From Tranquillimonas rosea (GTDB lineage: Bacteria; Pseudomonadota; Alphaproteobacteria; Rhodobacterales; Rhodobacteraceae): a DNA stretch of 64,000 nt. The position numbers and the translations under genes are program-made. Within the stretch, counting starts at the first letter, position 1. Each line of letters begins with the position of its first letter. Of the stretch, positions 9,861 to 19,834 are shown piece after piece. Under the pieces are notes generated by a model. It ran no database searches and was not told the origin of the DNA. It saw only the letters and a program-made list of their open reading frames with translations. Location: NCBI RefSeq assembly GCF_900111315.1, contig NZ_FOGU01000008.1:140530-204529 (forward strand). Reading direction: 5' to 3'.

Positions 9861-9920
9861 GAGGCTTTTGCCGTGGCCGGGCTTCGCCTATCACGGGGAG
9901 GAATAAGGGAGGCCGAGCCG

Positions 9921-11449
<1,529 letters not shown>

Positions 11450-11453
<4 letters not shown>

Positions 11454-11857
11454 GACACGCGATTCCGAACCGTACCGCCGCGATCCTGGTCGCCGGCCTT
11501 GTCTGCGCCGGCACACCGGCCGCGGCGCAGCAGGACATCCACCTGCCGTCGGGCCGCGACGTGTCGCTGATCGAGATGCGGACGGACTCGCCGGGGGCGG
11601 ATCGGATCTATCGCTTCCGATTCCTCGCGCCGGGGCTAGAGGGGCCGTCGGATTTCGATACCGCCGAGGACGACATGGCCTATCTGTGCGAGCACTACGC
11701 GATTCCGCATCTGCCCGAGGACGGCCCGGCGGCGGACAGGATCGTCGTGTCCCTGTCCGATCGGGAGATCCCGTTCGGCCAGTCGGTGCCCGAGGCCGTC
11801 CAGTTCTTCGAAGCCTACCGGCCCGAGGGCGGAACCTGCATCTGGGAGGGGCTGTGA
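11450..11857 (+). CDS. Exported protein of unknown function, coupled to pccB
   Basis: A 135-residue protein starting at a GTG that overlaps the pccB stop (GTGA). A signal peptide is visible ([19 protein letters not shown], cleavage near residue 26), then a mixed domain with [33 protein letters not shown] and [16 protein letters not shown]; the two cysteines could form a disulfide. It may belong to the small alphaproteobacterial family DUF6497, but I name that only tentatively. Translational coupling to pccB suggests conserved co-expression; a periplasmic protein has no obvious role in propionyl-CoA carboxylation. Confidence 0.75.
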
Positions 11858-12047
11858 TGGCGGCAAGCATGGGGGCGCATGATGCGCGCCAAACACAAGA
11901 TGACGCCCACGTGAACACCGCAATTGTTTCCGGCTACGCTTCGGTTATCGTTGCAAAATGGCCTCAGTCGGGGCCTCGCCGCGCCGGGCCGGAACACGGG
12001 GACGTGTCGCGCCGTTGGCCGGCGGCAATTGATACGAGGAGTGACCA

Positions 12048-12188
12048 ATGCCCAAGAGCGTCAAGTTCGCCGTCGTTCTCGGCCTCACGGCTTTCGCCGC
12101 GGCCTGCGCGCAGGAAGAACCCACCGAGGTCGTCTACACCGACCCGGCCCCCACGGTTCAGCCCGAGCCGAGCTACAACAAGTACTGA
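12048..12188 (+). CDS. Small putative lipoprotein, 46 residues
   Basis: ATG after a GAGGAGTG ribosome-binding site. The protein is MPKSVKFAVVLGLTAFAAAC followed by a proline- and glutamate-rich tail ending PSYNKY. A lysine-positive N-region, hydrophobic core and terminal AAAC fit a lipoprotein signal, although the -3 position is A rather than the usual L. The mature part is only about 27 residues and no family is recognised. It sits in the pccB-pccA interval. Confidence 0.6.
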   Translation: MPKSVKFAVVLGLTAFAAACAQEEPTEVVYTDPAPTVQPEPSYNKY

Positions 12189-12245
12189 GGCCGCGCTGCG
12201 GCGGGTCGCCCCGTCGCAGCGGTACGAGAACGGGGAGGGCGCGAG

Positions 12246-12596
12246 GTGATCAAGCATCGCGGCTTCCCCGGCCGGCTTCCCGGCACCGACTACCAGTTCA
12301 CCATCCGCCGTCCCAACCCGAAGGGCGCGACGCGGATCATCCGGCGCGAGCGGCACGCCGACCGCCGCCCGGCGGACCGGCGCGCCGACGAGGGTTTCAT
12401 CCTCGCCCTGTGGGAGCAGTTCGGCGAAGAACCGTTCGAACGCGGCAATCTCGACGCCGGACGCATCTCGTGGCTCTTCGGGCGCGAGGTCGTCCCCGCC
12501 GAGGAGCCATTCGATCCCGAAAGCTACGACGCGCTGCTCCGGCTCGATGCGGAACAGGTGCTCGTCAGCTTCCCCGACCTGTTCGACCGCGCGTGA
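12246..12596 (+). CDS. Hypothetical protein, 116 residues
   Basis: GTG start preceded by GGGGAGGG. No signal peptide or membrane segment. The N-terminal third is strongly basic (TRIIRRERHADRRPADRRAD); the remainder is acidic (FGEEPFERGNLDAGRISWLF, FDPESYDALLRLDAEQVLV). I do not recognise the family. It follows the small lipoprotein by 57 bp on the same strand, within the pccB-pccA interval. Codon use resembles neighbouring genes and no other frame is convincing. Confidence 0.6.
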   Translation: MIKHRGFPGRLPGTDYQFTIRRPNPKGATRIIRRERHADRRPADRRADEGFILALWEQFGEEPFERGNLDAGRISWLFGREVVPAEEPFDPESYDALLRLDAEQVLVSFPDLFDRA

Positions 12597-12942
12597 TCGG
12601 CATGATCCGGCGCATCGTCTTTTCCGACCGGCATGTTTCGGCTGAACACGGCCCGGTTGCGGAAATTGCCTTTGGCGTTGCCGGGTCAACGCGCAATCTC
12701 GTTCACGGCGGCACGCCATCCCTCGAGCGGCGCGTCGTCTGGTTTCTGAACCGTTACCCTTCCCCTTCGCTTCGGCCTGGTCCTTCGTGGATCAGGCCGC
12801 CTTTTTCGCCGACGGCGGAAAACTGGCGCGCGCGGCGGGGAATTGCCTACAGGTACGCAGAAGAATACTCTGTCATTGTAGACATTTGTGTGTCGGCACT
12901 AGGTTGCCTTTCGCAAACATCGACAAACGGAGACGATAGCTC
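12597..12942. other. Intergenic stretch without a gene
   Basis: Contains the intrinsic terminator described separately and, to its right, an AT-richer segment (about 12845-12940) that probably holds the promoter of the next lipoprotein gene. I see no convincing -35/-10 pair. TGTC-ATTGTA-GACA near 12871 is a weak dyad. No RNA gene is evident. Confidence 0.5.
12774..12806 (+). terminator. Rho-independent terminator
   Basis: Stem GGCCTGGTCC / GGATCAGGCC (one G-U pair) around the loop TTCGT, followed after GCC by five Ts. It probably ends transcripts entering from pccB and the small genes after it. Confidence 0.85.
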
Positions 12943-13146
12943 ATGTCGCACAAGATCTGGATCCTCGGCGTGGGTGCCGCCATCGCCCTTTCGGCGTGCA
13001 CCTACAACCCCGACCTCAACCGTGCCGCGGTCGGCGCGGGCGCCGGCGGTCTTGCCGCTGCTGCGACCGACAACGATCCGGCCATCGGTGCGGCGCTCGG
13101 CGCCGGCGCCGGTGCGCTGTGCGACGACGTGGGTGCCTGCCGCTAA
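12943..13146 (+). CDS. Small glycine-zipper lipoprotein, 67 residues
   Basis: MSHKIWILGVGAAIALSAC is a clear lipoprotein signal with lipobox LSAC. The mature peptide has alternating Gly/Ala segments (VGAGAGGLAAAATDN, IGAALGAGAGALC) resembling a glycine-zipper hairpin that could insert in or lie on a membrane, and ends CDDVGACR. Function unknown. The gene lies between two intrinsic terminators and is therefore probably its own transcription unit. The ribosome-binding site is AACGGAGACG. Confidence 0.8.
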   Translation: MSHKIWILGVGAAIALSACTYNPDLNRAAVGAGAGGLAAAATDNDPAIGAALGAGAGALCDDVGACR

Positions 13147-13197
13147 CGGTCGGTATTCCGGCGGTGGCCATACGGCCGCCCGCCACCTGTTTTCAGG

Positions 13198-13231
13198 AAA
13201 TGGCGCGTCCCGCACGGGGCGCGCCATTTTT
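13198..13231 (+). terminator. Rho-independent terminator after the glycine-zipper lipoprotein
   Basis: ATGGCGCGTCCC and GGGGCGCGCCAT pair over twelve positions (one G-U) around the loop GCAC, flanked by AAA on the left and five Ts on the right. This A-stem-T form could also work in the opposite direction. Confidence 0.9.
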
Positions 13232-13275
13232 CGTGTATCCTGCCGCCCTGCGGTACCCCTGACGGAGAGAATTGC

Positions 13276-13446
13276 ATGTTCGCCCGCCCCCTTGCCCTAT
13301 TGCTGACACTGGCCGCGCTGACGGCCTGCGCGCCGAGCACCGCCCTGGAAGAGCCGCCGACCGGCGGTCTCGACGCCGCCGACAGTGCCGAGCGTCCCTG
13401 CGACGGAGTCGTTCCGCAGATGTGTCCCTACGATTACGAGCCGTGA
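13276..13446 (+). CDS. Small lipoprotein upstream of pccA, 56 residues
   Basis: ATG preceded by GGAGAG. MFARPLALLLTLAALTAC is a textbook lipoprotein signal (lipobox LTAC, cysteine 18). The mature part is about 39 residues with two further cysteines (RPCDGVVPQMCPYDYEP). It ends 33 bp before pccA and is likely co-transcribed with it. No family recognised. Confidence 0.75.
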   Translation: MFARPLALLLTLAALTACAPSTALEEPPTGGLDAADSAERPCDGVVPQMCPYDYEP

Positions 13447-13479
13447 TGACGAGCGACGATGCGGGACGGGGGAGCTGAG

Positions 13480-15480
13480 ATGTTCAAGAAGATACTGATC
13501 GCGAACCGGGGCGAGATCGCCTGCCGGGTCATCAGGACGGCGCGGGCCATGGGGATCGGCACCGTCGCCATCTATTCCGACGCGGACCGGAACGCGCTGC
13601 ACGTCGAGATGGCCGACGAGGCGGTGCATGTCGGGCCGGCGCCCGCCAACCAGTCCTACATCGTCATCGACAACGTCCTGCGCGCGATCCGCGACAGCGG
13701 CGCGGAGGCGGTCCATCCCGGCTATGGCTTCCTGTCGGAGAACCCGAAATTCGCCGCCGCGCTGGAGGAGGAGGGCGTCGCCTTCATCGGGCCGCCCAAG
13801 GGCGCGATCGAGGCGATGGGCGACAAGATCACGTCCAAGAAGCTCGCCAAGGAGGCGGGCGTGAACACCGTGCCGGGCGTCATGGGGCTGATCGAGGACG
13901 CCGAGGAGGCGGTGCGCATCGCCTCCGAGATCGGCTATCCGGTGATGCTCAAGGCGAGCGCCGGCGGTGGCGGCAAGGGGATGCGCATCGCGTGGGACGA
14001 CGAGGAGGCGCGCGAAGGCTTCCAGTCGTCCAAGAACGAGGCCGCGTCGAGCTTTGGCGACGACCGAATCTTCATCGAGAAGTTCGTCACCCAGCCGCGC
14101 CACATCGAGATCCAGGTGCTCTGCGACCAGCACGGCAACGGCATCTACCTGGGCGAGCGGGAATGTTCGATCCAGCGCCGCAACCAGAAGGTTATCGAAG
14201 AGGCGCCGTCGCCGTTCCTCGACGCCGAGACGCGCGAGCGGATGGGCGAGCAGGCGGTCGTGCTGGCCAAGGCCGTGGGCTATACCAGCGCGGGGACGGT
14301 CGAGTTCATCGTGGACGGCGACAAGAACTTCTACTTCCTCGAGATGAACACCCGCCTGCAGGTGGAACACCCGGTGACCGAACTGATCACCGGCGTCGAC
14401 TTGGTCGAGCAAATGATCCGCGTCGCGAACGGCGAGCCGCTGACGCTGCACCAGGAGGACGTCGAGCTGAACGGCTGGGCGATCGAGAGCCGGCTCTATG
14501 CCGAGGATCCGTATCGCAACTTCCTGCCCTCGATCGGGCGGCTGACGCGCTACCGTCCGCCGCAAGAGGCGGTGACCGAGACCGCCATCGTCCGCAACGA
14601 CACCGGCGTGTTCGAGGGCGGCGAGATCTCGATGTACTACGACCCGATGATCGCCAAGCTGTGCACCTGGGCGCCGTCCCGGTCCGAGGCGATCGAGGGG
14701 ATGCGCGTGGCGCTCGACGCGTTCGAGCTCGAGGGGATCGGACACAACCTGCCGTTCCTGTCGGCGGTCATGGATCACCCCCGGTTCGTCAGCGGCGACA
14801 TCACCACCGCCTTCATCGGCGAAGAATACCCCGAGGGTTTCGCGGGCGCCGAGCTGGAACACACGCGCCTGCGCAAGGTCGCCGCGGCTGTGGCCGCGAT
14901 GAACCGTGTCGCCGAGATCCGCCGTACACGCATTTCGGGACGGATGGACAATCACGAGCGCAAGGTCGGCACCGACTGGGTCGTGACCGCCCAGGGCGCG
15001 CGCTTCGACGTCACCATCGACGCCGACCGCGAGGGCGCGACGGTGCATTTCGCCGATGGCAGCATCCACCGCGTCGCGTCGGACTGGCTGCCGGGGCAGC
15101 CGCTGGCCCGGCTCGACGTGGACGGCGAGCCGCTGGTGCTCAAGGTCGGGCGGATCACCGGCGGCTACCGTATCCGCACCCGCGGCGCCGACCTGCGCGT
15201 CCACGTGCACGCGCCGCGCCAGGCCGAGCTGGCCGCCCTGATGCCCGAGAAACAGGCGGCGGACACGTCGAAGATGCTGCTGTGCCCGATGCCCGGCCTG
15301 ATCGTGAAGATCGACGTCGAGCCGGGACAGGAGGTGCAGGAAGGTCAGCCGCTCTGCACGGTCGAGGCCATGAAGATGGAGAACATCCTGCGGGCCGAGC
15401 GCCGGGCCGTCGTGTCCAAGATCAACGCCGGGCCGGGCGACAGCCTGGCGGTGGACGACGTCATCATGGAGTTCGAGTGA
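13480..15480 (+). CDS. pccA: Propionyl-CoA carboxylase alpha chain (biotin carboxylase and carrier)
   Basis: Carboxylates biotin with ATP and bicarbonate and presents it to PccB. 666 residues. Biotin carboxylase domain (about 1-450): FKKILIANRGEIACRVIRTA, the glycine-rich ATP loop KASAGGGGKGMRIAW, and the active site FLEMNTRLQVEHPVTE. A linker domain follows, then the C-terminal biotinyl carrier with EAMKMENI; the biotinylated lysine is K632. The start at MFKKIL follows GGGGGAGC, and an in-frame ATG seven codons earlier is less likely. Cytoplasmic complex with PccB. Confidence 0.96.
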   Translation: MFKKILIANRGEIACRVIRTARAMGIGTVAIYSDADRNALHVEMADEAVHVGPAPANQSYIVIDNVLRAIRDSGAEAVHPGYGFLSENPKFAAALEEEGVAFIGPPKGAIEAMGDKITSKKLAKEAGVNTVPGVMGLIEDAEEAVRIASEIGYPVMLKASAGGGGKGMRIAWDDEEAREGFQSSKNEAASSFGDDRIFIEKFVTQPRHIEIQVLCDQHGNGIYLGERECSIQRRNQKVIEEAPSPFLDAETRERMGEQAVVLAKAVGYTSAGTVEFIVDGDKNFYFLEMNTRLQVEHPVTELITGVDLVEQMIRVANGEPLTLHQEDVELNGWAIESRLYAEDPYRNFLPSIGRLTRYRPPQEAVTETAIVRNDTGVFEGGEISMYYDPMIAKLCTWAPSRSEAIEGMRVALDAFELEGIGHNLPFLSAVMDHPRFVSGDITTAFIGEEYPEGFAGAELEHTRLRKVAAAVAAMNRVAEIRRTRISGRMDNHERKVGTDWVVTAQGARFDVTIDADREGATVHFADGSIHRVASDWLPGQPLARLDVDGEPLVLKVGRITGGYRIRTRGADLRVHVHAPRQAELAALMPEKQAADTSKMLLCPMPGLIVKIDVEPGQEVQEGQPLCTVEAMKMENILRAERRAVVSKINAGPGDSLAVDDVIMEFE

Positions 15481-15534
15481 GGCGATGATGCGCGGGTCAG
15501 GGCAACGCCGGGAGGGTCGCGCGCCGTGGGCGTG

Positions 15535-16023
15535 TCAGCCGCCGGGCTTGTTCGCGTCGCGGAGCTCCTGCCGGCGCAGAGGCGACTTGTCGATCGATCG
15601 GGTGATCTCGCGCACGTTCCAGGGGAAGGGCTTGCGGAGTTTGACGCCGCCATCCTTGCCGACCATCGCGAACATGAACCCGCGCGGCCGCAGCGCCTGC
15701 CGCGCGTCGCTCTCGCCGGCTGGATCGGTGTCGGTGATGACGACCACGTCCCGGTCGGCGAGGGACTGCGGATCCTCGCGCAGGAGGTTCAGCTGCTCGC
15801 GGAAGTTGGGGTTGTTCGGGCTGTCGGAAAACACGACCAGCGGCCGCGCGATCCAGCGGAACGCCTCCAGATCGACCTCGGCGGCATCGAAGAACTGGGT
15901 CGGGTCGGCCTGCCAGGCCTCGACCGGATCGAAGGAGTCGGTGCTCTCGATCGTGCCGGCGTCCTGCGCGGCCGCCGGCGAGATGAGGCTCAGGCCCAGT
16001 AGAAGCGTGAGAAGCGTGCGCAT
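15535..16023 (-). CDS. DUF4174 exported protein
   Basis: A 162-residue protein with a signal peptide ([20 protein letters not shown]). The mature part, from about [20 protein letters not shown] through [11 protein letters not shown] to [17 protein letters not shown], fits the DUF4174 pattern, a thioredoxin-like fold in which the usual CxxC is absent. [20 protein letters not shown] is the conserved end. It is antisense to and between pccA and the mutase gene. Function unknown. Confidence 0.8.
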   Translation of the reverse strand: MRTLLTLLLGLSLISPAAAQDAGTIESTDSFDPVEAWQADPTQFFDAAEVDLEAFRWIARPLVVFSDSPNNPNFREQLNLLREDPQSLADRDVVVITDTDPAGESDARQALRPRGFMFAMVGKDGGVKLRKPFPWNVREITRSIDKSPLRRQELRDANKPGG

Positions 16024-16119
16024 GATCCCTCCTGTTCAACGGGATATAAGACGGATCGCAATGAAAACGAAGGGTGGTGCGGGCTTCGGCCGCGCCTCGG
16101 GTCGAATGGAGGAGACGGC

Positions 16120-18240
16120 ATGAGCGAGTGGGAACGCCTGGCCGAAAAGGAGCTGAAGGGGCGGTCGCCGGACGAGCTGACCTGGCACACGGCCGAGGGC
16201 ATCTCGGTCAAGCCGGTGCACGGCCCCGAGGATGCCGAGGGGCTGGACCACACCGGCGCGATGCCGGGCCTGCCGCCCTATACGCGCGGACCGCGCGCGA
16301 CGATGTACGCGGGCCGGCCCTGGACGATCCGGCAATATGCCGGGTTCTCGACCGCCGAGGAATCGAACGCCTTCTACCGGCGCGCGCTGGCGGCCGGGCA
16401 GCAGGGGGTGTCGGTGGCCTTCGACCTGGCGACGCACCGGGGCTATGACAGCGACCATCCGCGCGTCGAGGGTGACGTGGGCAAGGCCGGCGTCGCCATC
16501 GACTCGGTCGAGGACATGAAGATCCTGTTCGACGGCATACCGCTGGGCGAGGTCTCGGTGTCGATGACGATGAACGGCGCGGTGATCCCGGTGCTCGCCT
16601 CGTTCATCGTCGCCGGCGAAGAGCAGGGCGTCGACCGGGCGCAGCTGTCGGGGACCATCCAGAACGACATTCTCAAGGAGTTCATGGTCCGCAACACCTA
16701 TATCTATCCGCCCGAGCCATCGATGCGGATCGTGAGCGACATCATTCAGTACACCTCCGAAGAGATGCCGCGATTCAACTCGATCTCGATCAGCGGCTAC
16801 CACATGCAGGAGGCCGGCGCGAACCTCGTGCAGGAGCTGGCCTTCACCCTGGCGGACGGCAAGGAATACGTGAAGGCCGCCGTGGGGCGGGGCCTGAACG
16901 TGGATTCCTTCGCGCCGCGGCTGTCGTTCTTCTTCGCCATCGGCATGAACTTCTTCATGGAGGCGGCCAAGCTGCGTGCAGCACGCTTCCTGTGGCACGA
17001 GATCATGCAGGAGTTCGGCCCCGAGAAACCGCAGAGCTCGATGTTGCGGACCCATTGCCAGACCTCCGGCGTGTCGCTGGCCGAGCAGGACCCCTACAAC
17101 AACGTCGTGCGCACCGCCTACGAGGCGATGAGCGCGGTGCTGGGCGGGACGCAATCGCTGCACACCAACTCGTTCGACGAGGCCATCGGCCTGCCGACCG
17201 ACTTCTCGTCCCGGATCGCGCGGAACACCCAGCTTATCCTGCAGAACGAGACCGGCGTGACCAACGTCGTCGATCCGCTCGCCGGCTCGTACTATGTCGA
17301 AAGGCTGACAGCGGACCTGATCGACAAGGCCCGCGACCTGATGCGCGAGGTCGACGAACTGGGCGGCATGACCAAGGCCGTCGCCAGCGGCATGCCCAAG
17401 CTGCGGATCGAAGAGGCCGCCGCGCGCAAGCAGGCTGCGATTGACCGCGGCGACGAGGTGATCGTCGGCGTCAACAAGTGGCGGCTCGAGACCGAGCAGG
17501 ATATCGACATCCTCGATATCGACACGGCAAAGATCCAGGACGGCCAGACGGCCAAGCTGAACGCGATGCGGGCGTCACGGGACCAGGCCGCCTGCGACGC
17601 CGCGCTGGCGGCGCTGGAAGAGGGCGCGCGCTCGGGCGAGGGCAACCTGCTCGCCCTTGCGGTCGAGGCGGCGCGCGCGCGTGCCAGCGTGGGAGAGATC
17701 AGCATGGCGATGGAAAATGCGTTCGGGCGGCACCGGGCCGAGGTCAAGACGCTCGCCGGTGTCTACGGCGCCGCCTACGAGGGCGACGAGGGCTTCGCCG
17801 CGATCCAGAAGGACGTCGAAGCCTTCGCCGAGGAAGAGGGCCGTCGCCCTCGGATGCTGGTGGTGAAGATGGGCCAGGATGGTCACGACCGCGGCGCCAA
17901 GGTGATCGCCACGGCCTTTGCCGATATCGGCTTCGATGTGGATGTCGGACCGCTGTTCCAGACCCCTGCCGAGGCGGCGCAGAACGCCGTCGACAACGAT
18001 GTGCACGTCATCGGCATCTCGTCGCAGGCGGCGGGCCACAAGACGCTGGCGCCCAAGCTGATCGCCGCCCTGAAGGAGGCCGACGCCGAGGACATCATCG
18101 TGATCTGCGGCGGTGTCATCCCGCAGCAGGATTACGACTTTCTGCGCAAGGCCGGGGTCAAGGCGATCTTCGGGCCGGGCACCAACATCCCGGCGGCGGC
18201 GCAGGACATCCTGCGCCTGATCCGCGAGGCGCGGGGCTAG
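16120..18240 (+). CDS. scpA: Methylmalonyl-CoA mutase, single-chain
   Basis: Adenosylcobalamin-dependent rearrangement of (R)-methylmalonyl-CoA to succinyl-CoA, completing propionyl-CoA assimilation. 706 residues with both domains on one chain: the catalytic TIM barrel ([37 protein letters not shown]) and the C-terminal B12 domain with the ligand motif [11 protein letters not shown], the cobalt-binding histidine being His589. The ATG follows GGAGGAG. It lies just after pccA, separated by the opposite-strand DUF4174 gene. The name could equally be mcm or bhbA. Confidence 0.95.
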   Translation: MSEWERLAEKELKGRSPDELTWHTAEGISVKPVHGPEDAEGLDHTGAMPGLPPYTRGPRATMYAGRPWTIRQYAGFSTAEESNAFYRRALAAGQQGVSVAFDLATHRGYDSDHPRVEGDVGKAGVAIDSVEDMKILFDGIPLGEVSVSMTMNGAVIPVLASFIVAGEEQGVDRAQLSGTIQNDILKEFMVRNTYIYPPEPSMRIVSDIIQYTSEEMPRFNSISISGYHMQEAGANLVQELAFTLADGKEYVKAAVGRGLNVDSFAPRLSFFFAIGMNFFMEAAKLRAARFLWHEIMQEFGPEKPQSSMLRTHCQTSGVSLAEQDPYNNVVRTAYEAMSAVLGGTQSLHTNSFDEAIGLPTDFSSRIARNTQLILQNETGVTNVVDPLAGSYYVERLTADLIDKARDLMREVDELGGMTKAVASGMPKLRIEEAAARKQAAIDRGDEVIVGVNKWRLETEQDIDILDIDTAKIQDGQTAKLNAMRASRDQAACDAALAALEEGARSGEGNLLALAVEAARARASVGEISMAMENAFGRHRAEVKTLAGVYGAAYEGDEGFAAIQKDVEAFAEEEGRRPRMLVVKMGQDGHDRGAKVIATAFADIGFDVDVGPLFQTPAEAAQNAVDNDVHVIGISSQAAGHKTLAPKLIAALKEADAEDIIVICGGVIPQQDYDFLRKAGVKAIFGPGTNIPAAAQDILRLIREARG

Positions 18241-18244
18241 GCCC

Positions 18245-18742
18245 ATGCCGGCATCTCCGATCCGGTCGGCGCGTCCCGCGGACGTGCCGGCGATCCTGTC
18301 GATCTGGAACCCGATCATCCGCGACACCGCGATCACCTTCAACGCGACCGAGAAGTCCGAGGCCGAGGTCGCCGCGCTGATCTCCGAGCGGGCGGCGGCT
18401 GGACATGCGCTGCTTGTGGCCGAAGGGGCAGGGCGGGTCATCGGCTTTGGCGGCTATGGTCAGTTCCGCGGCGGCGTCGGCTATGGGCGCACGATGGAGC
18501 ACACGCTGCTCTTCGCGCCCGAGGCGCGCGGGGCAGGCCTGGGACGCGCGATGATCCAGGCGCTGTGCGCCCATGCGCGTGAGACCGGCGCACACAGCCT
18601 GATCGCGGGCGTCAGCGCCGAGAATCCCGGCGGCCGCGCCTTTCACCGGGCGACCGGCTTTGCCGAGATCGCCACGCTGCCCGAAGTGGGGTTCAAGTTC
18701 GGGCGCTACATGGACCTGCACCTGATGCAGAGAATGCTGTGA
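18245..18742 (+). CDS. GNAT N-acetyltransferase, phosphinothricin-acetyltransferase-like
   Basis: 165 residues. The GNAT acetyl-CoA loop is FAPEARGAGLGRAMIQAL, preceded by VGYGRTMEHTLLF and followed by AGVSAENPGGRAFHRATGF, a pattern typical of the PAT/bar and MnaT subgroup that acetylates small amino compounds or methionine analogues. The substrate is not determinable. It starts four bases after the mutase stop, so it may be co-transcribed with it. Confidence 0.82.
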   Translation: MPASPIRSARPADVPAILSIWNPIIRDTAITFNATEKSEAEVAALISERAAAGHALLVAEGAGRVIGFGGYGQFRGGVGYGRTMEHTLLFAPEARGAGLGRAMIQALCAHARETGAHSLIAGVSAENPGGRAFHRATGFAEIATLPEVGFKFGRYMDLHLMQRML

Positions 18743-18797
18743 AACGATCTTGTCGGCGGTGACTGACAATCCCGATCGGCCACGCTAGAAGGCCCCC

Positions 18798-19478
18798 ATG
18801 TCGATCTGGACCCGCATCGCCGACGCCATCTCCGCCCTTACGTCAGGTGAGGGGCTGTCGTCCGTCTTCGAACGCCTGCGCACGCCGCCCGAACGCAGTG
18901 TCGGCTTCGCCATCGCGGTGATCGCGCTTGGTGCCAAGATGGCCAAGGCGGACGGGCAGGTCACGCGGAACGAGGTGACCGCCTTCCGCGAGGTCTTCGA
19001 CATCCCCCGGCGCGAAGAGCGCAACGCGGCGCGGCTCTTCAACCTTGCACGGCAGGACGTGGCGGGGTTCGAGGAATATGCCGGCCGCATCAGGCGCATG
19101 TATACCGCGGGCGATCCGGTGCTGGCCGACCTGATGGAGGGGCTTTTCCACATCGCCGTGGCCGACGGCCGCTATCATCCCGACGAGGACGACTTCCTGC
19201 ACCGGGTGGCGCAGATATTCGAGCTGGACGAGGCGCAGTTCAAGCGCCTGCGGGCCCGGTTCGTGCCCGGTGGCGATCCCGACCCCTACGAGGTGCTCGG
19301 CGTCTCGCCGGACGCCCCGATGGACGAGATCCGCAAGGTGTGGCGGCGGGCGGTGCGCGACAGTCATCCCGACACGATGATCGCCCGCGGCGTGCCCGAA
19401 GAGGCCGTGCGCATGGCCGAGAACCGGATGATCGCCATCAACCGCGCCTGGGAAGATATTTCCGCCGCCCGGCACTAG
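18798..19478 (+). CDS. TerB-DnaJ domain protein (DjlA-like, no membrane anchor)
   Basis: 226 residues. A TerB-like helical domain (about 30-150: GFAIAVIALGAKMAKADGQV, GLFHIAVADGRYHPDEDDFL) is joined to a C-terminal J domain (about 160-226: DPYEVLGVSPDAP, RDSHPDTMIARG) containing the HPD motif needed to stimulate DnaK. DjlA proteins of enterobacteria start with a membrane helix; this one does not and should be cytosolic. Role: Hsp70 co-chaperone of unknown client. Confidence 0.85.
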   Translation: MSIWTRIADAISALTSGEGLSSVFERLRTPPERSVGFAIAVIALGAKMAKADGQVTRNEVTAFREVFDIPRREERNAARLFNLARQDVAGFEEYAGRIRRMYTAGDPVLADLMEGLFHIAVADGRYHPDEDDFLHRVAQIFELDEAQFKRLRARFVPGGDPDPYEVLGVSPDAPMDEIRKVWRRAVRDSHPDTMIARGVPEEAVRMAENRMIAINRAWEDISAARH

Positions 19479-19522
19479 CGCGGGCTCTGTGCACCGGACG
19501 CGCGCATCCTATATTCCCTAGC

Positions 19523-19831
19523 ATGAGACGCATGCTGTTCGCCGCCATGATCGCTACCGCGTCGCTGACCCCGGCGACCGCGCAGGAGGGCGACATAGAA
19601 GAGGGCGCCTCGCTGCTCGAACGCGGGGCGCTGATGCTGCTGCGCGGGCTTATGGACGAATTGCAGCCCGCGATGCGCGACATGGTCGATGCGCTGCAGG
19701 GCCTCGATATCGACGACCTCAGCCTCTATCACGCGCCCGAGGTGATGCCGAACGGCGACATCATCATCCGGCGGCGCGAGGATGCTCCGCCGCCCGAGAG
19801 CGCGCCCGAAAACAACGAGATCGAGCTCTAG
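19523..19831 (+). CDS. Small exported protein, 102 residues
   Basis: Signal peptide MRRMLFAAMIATASLTPATAQ, then an acidic helical region (GASLLERGALMLLRGLMDEL, MRDMVDALQGLDIDDLSLYH) and PNGDIIIRRREDAPPPESAP at the C-terminus. Related roseobacter proteins are sometimes labelled AAA+ ATPase, but no Walker motif exists here, so I do not adopt that. It ends four bases before the convergent ppx stop. Confidence 0.75.
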   Translation: MRRMLFAAMIATASLTPATAQEGDIEEGASLLERGALMLLRGLMDELQPAMRDMVDALQGLDIDDLSLYHAPEVMPNGDIIIRRREDAPPPESAPENNEIEL

Positions 19832-19834
19832 ACG

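Noticed and set aside
11858..12047. Possible small open frame starting at an ATG that overlaps the end of the pccB-coupled gene
   Set aside because: No ribosome-binding site of its own, no clear protein character and ambiguous extent; left as intergenic sequence.
19523..19831. Small exported protein sometimes labelled AAA+ ATPase in related genomes
   Set aside because: No Walker A or B motif and only 102 residues, so the label is not supported.
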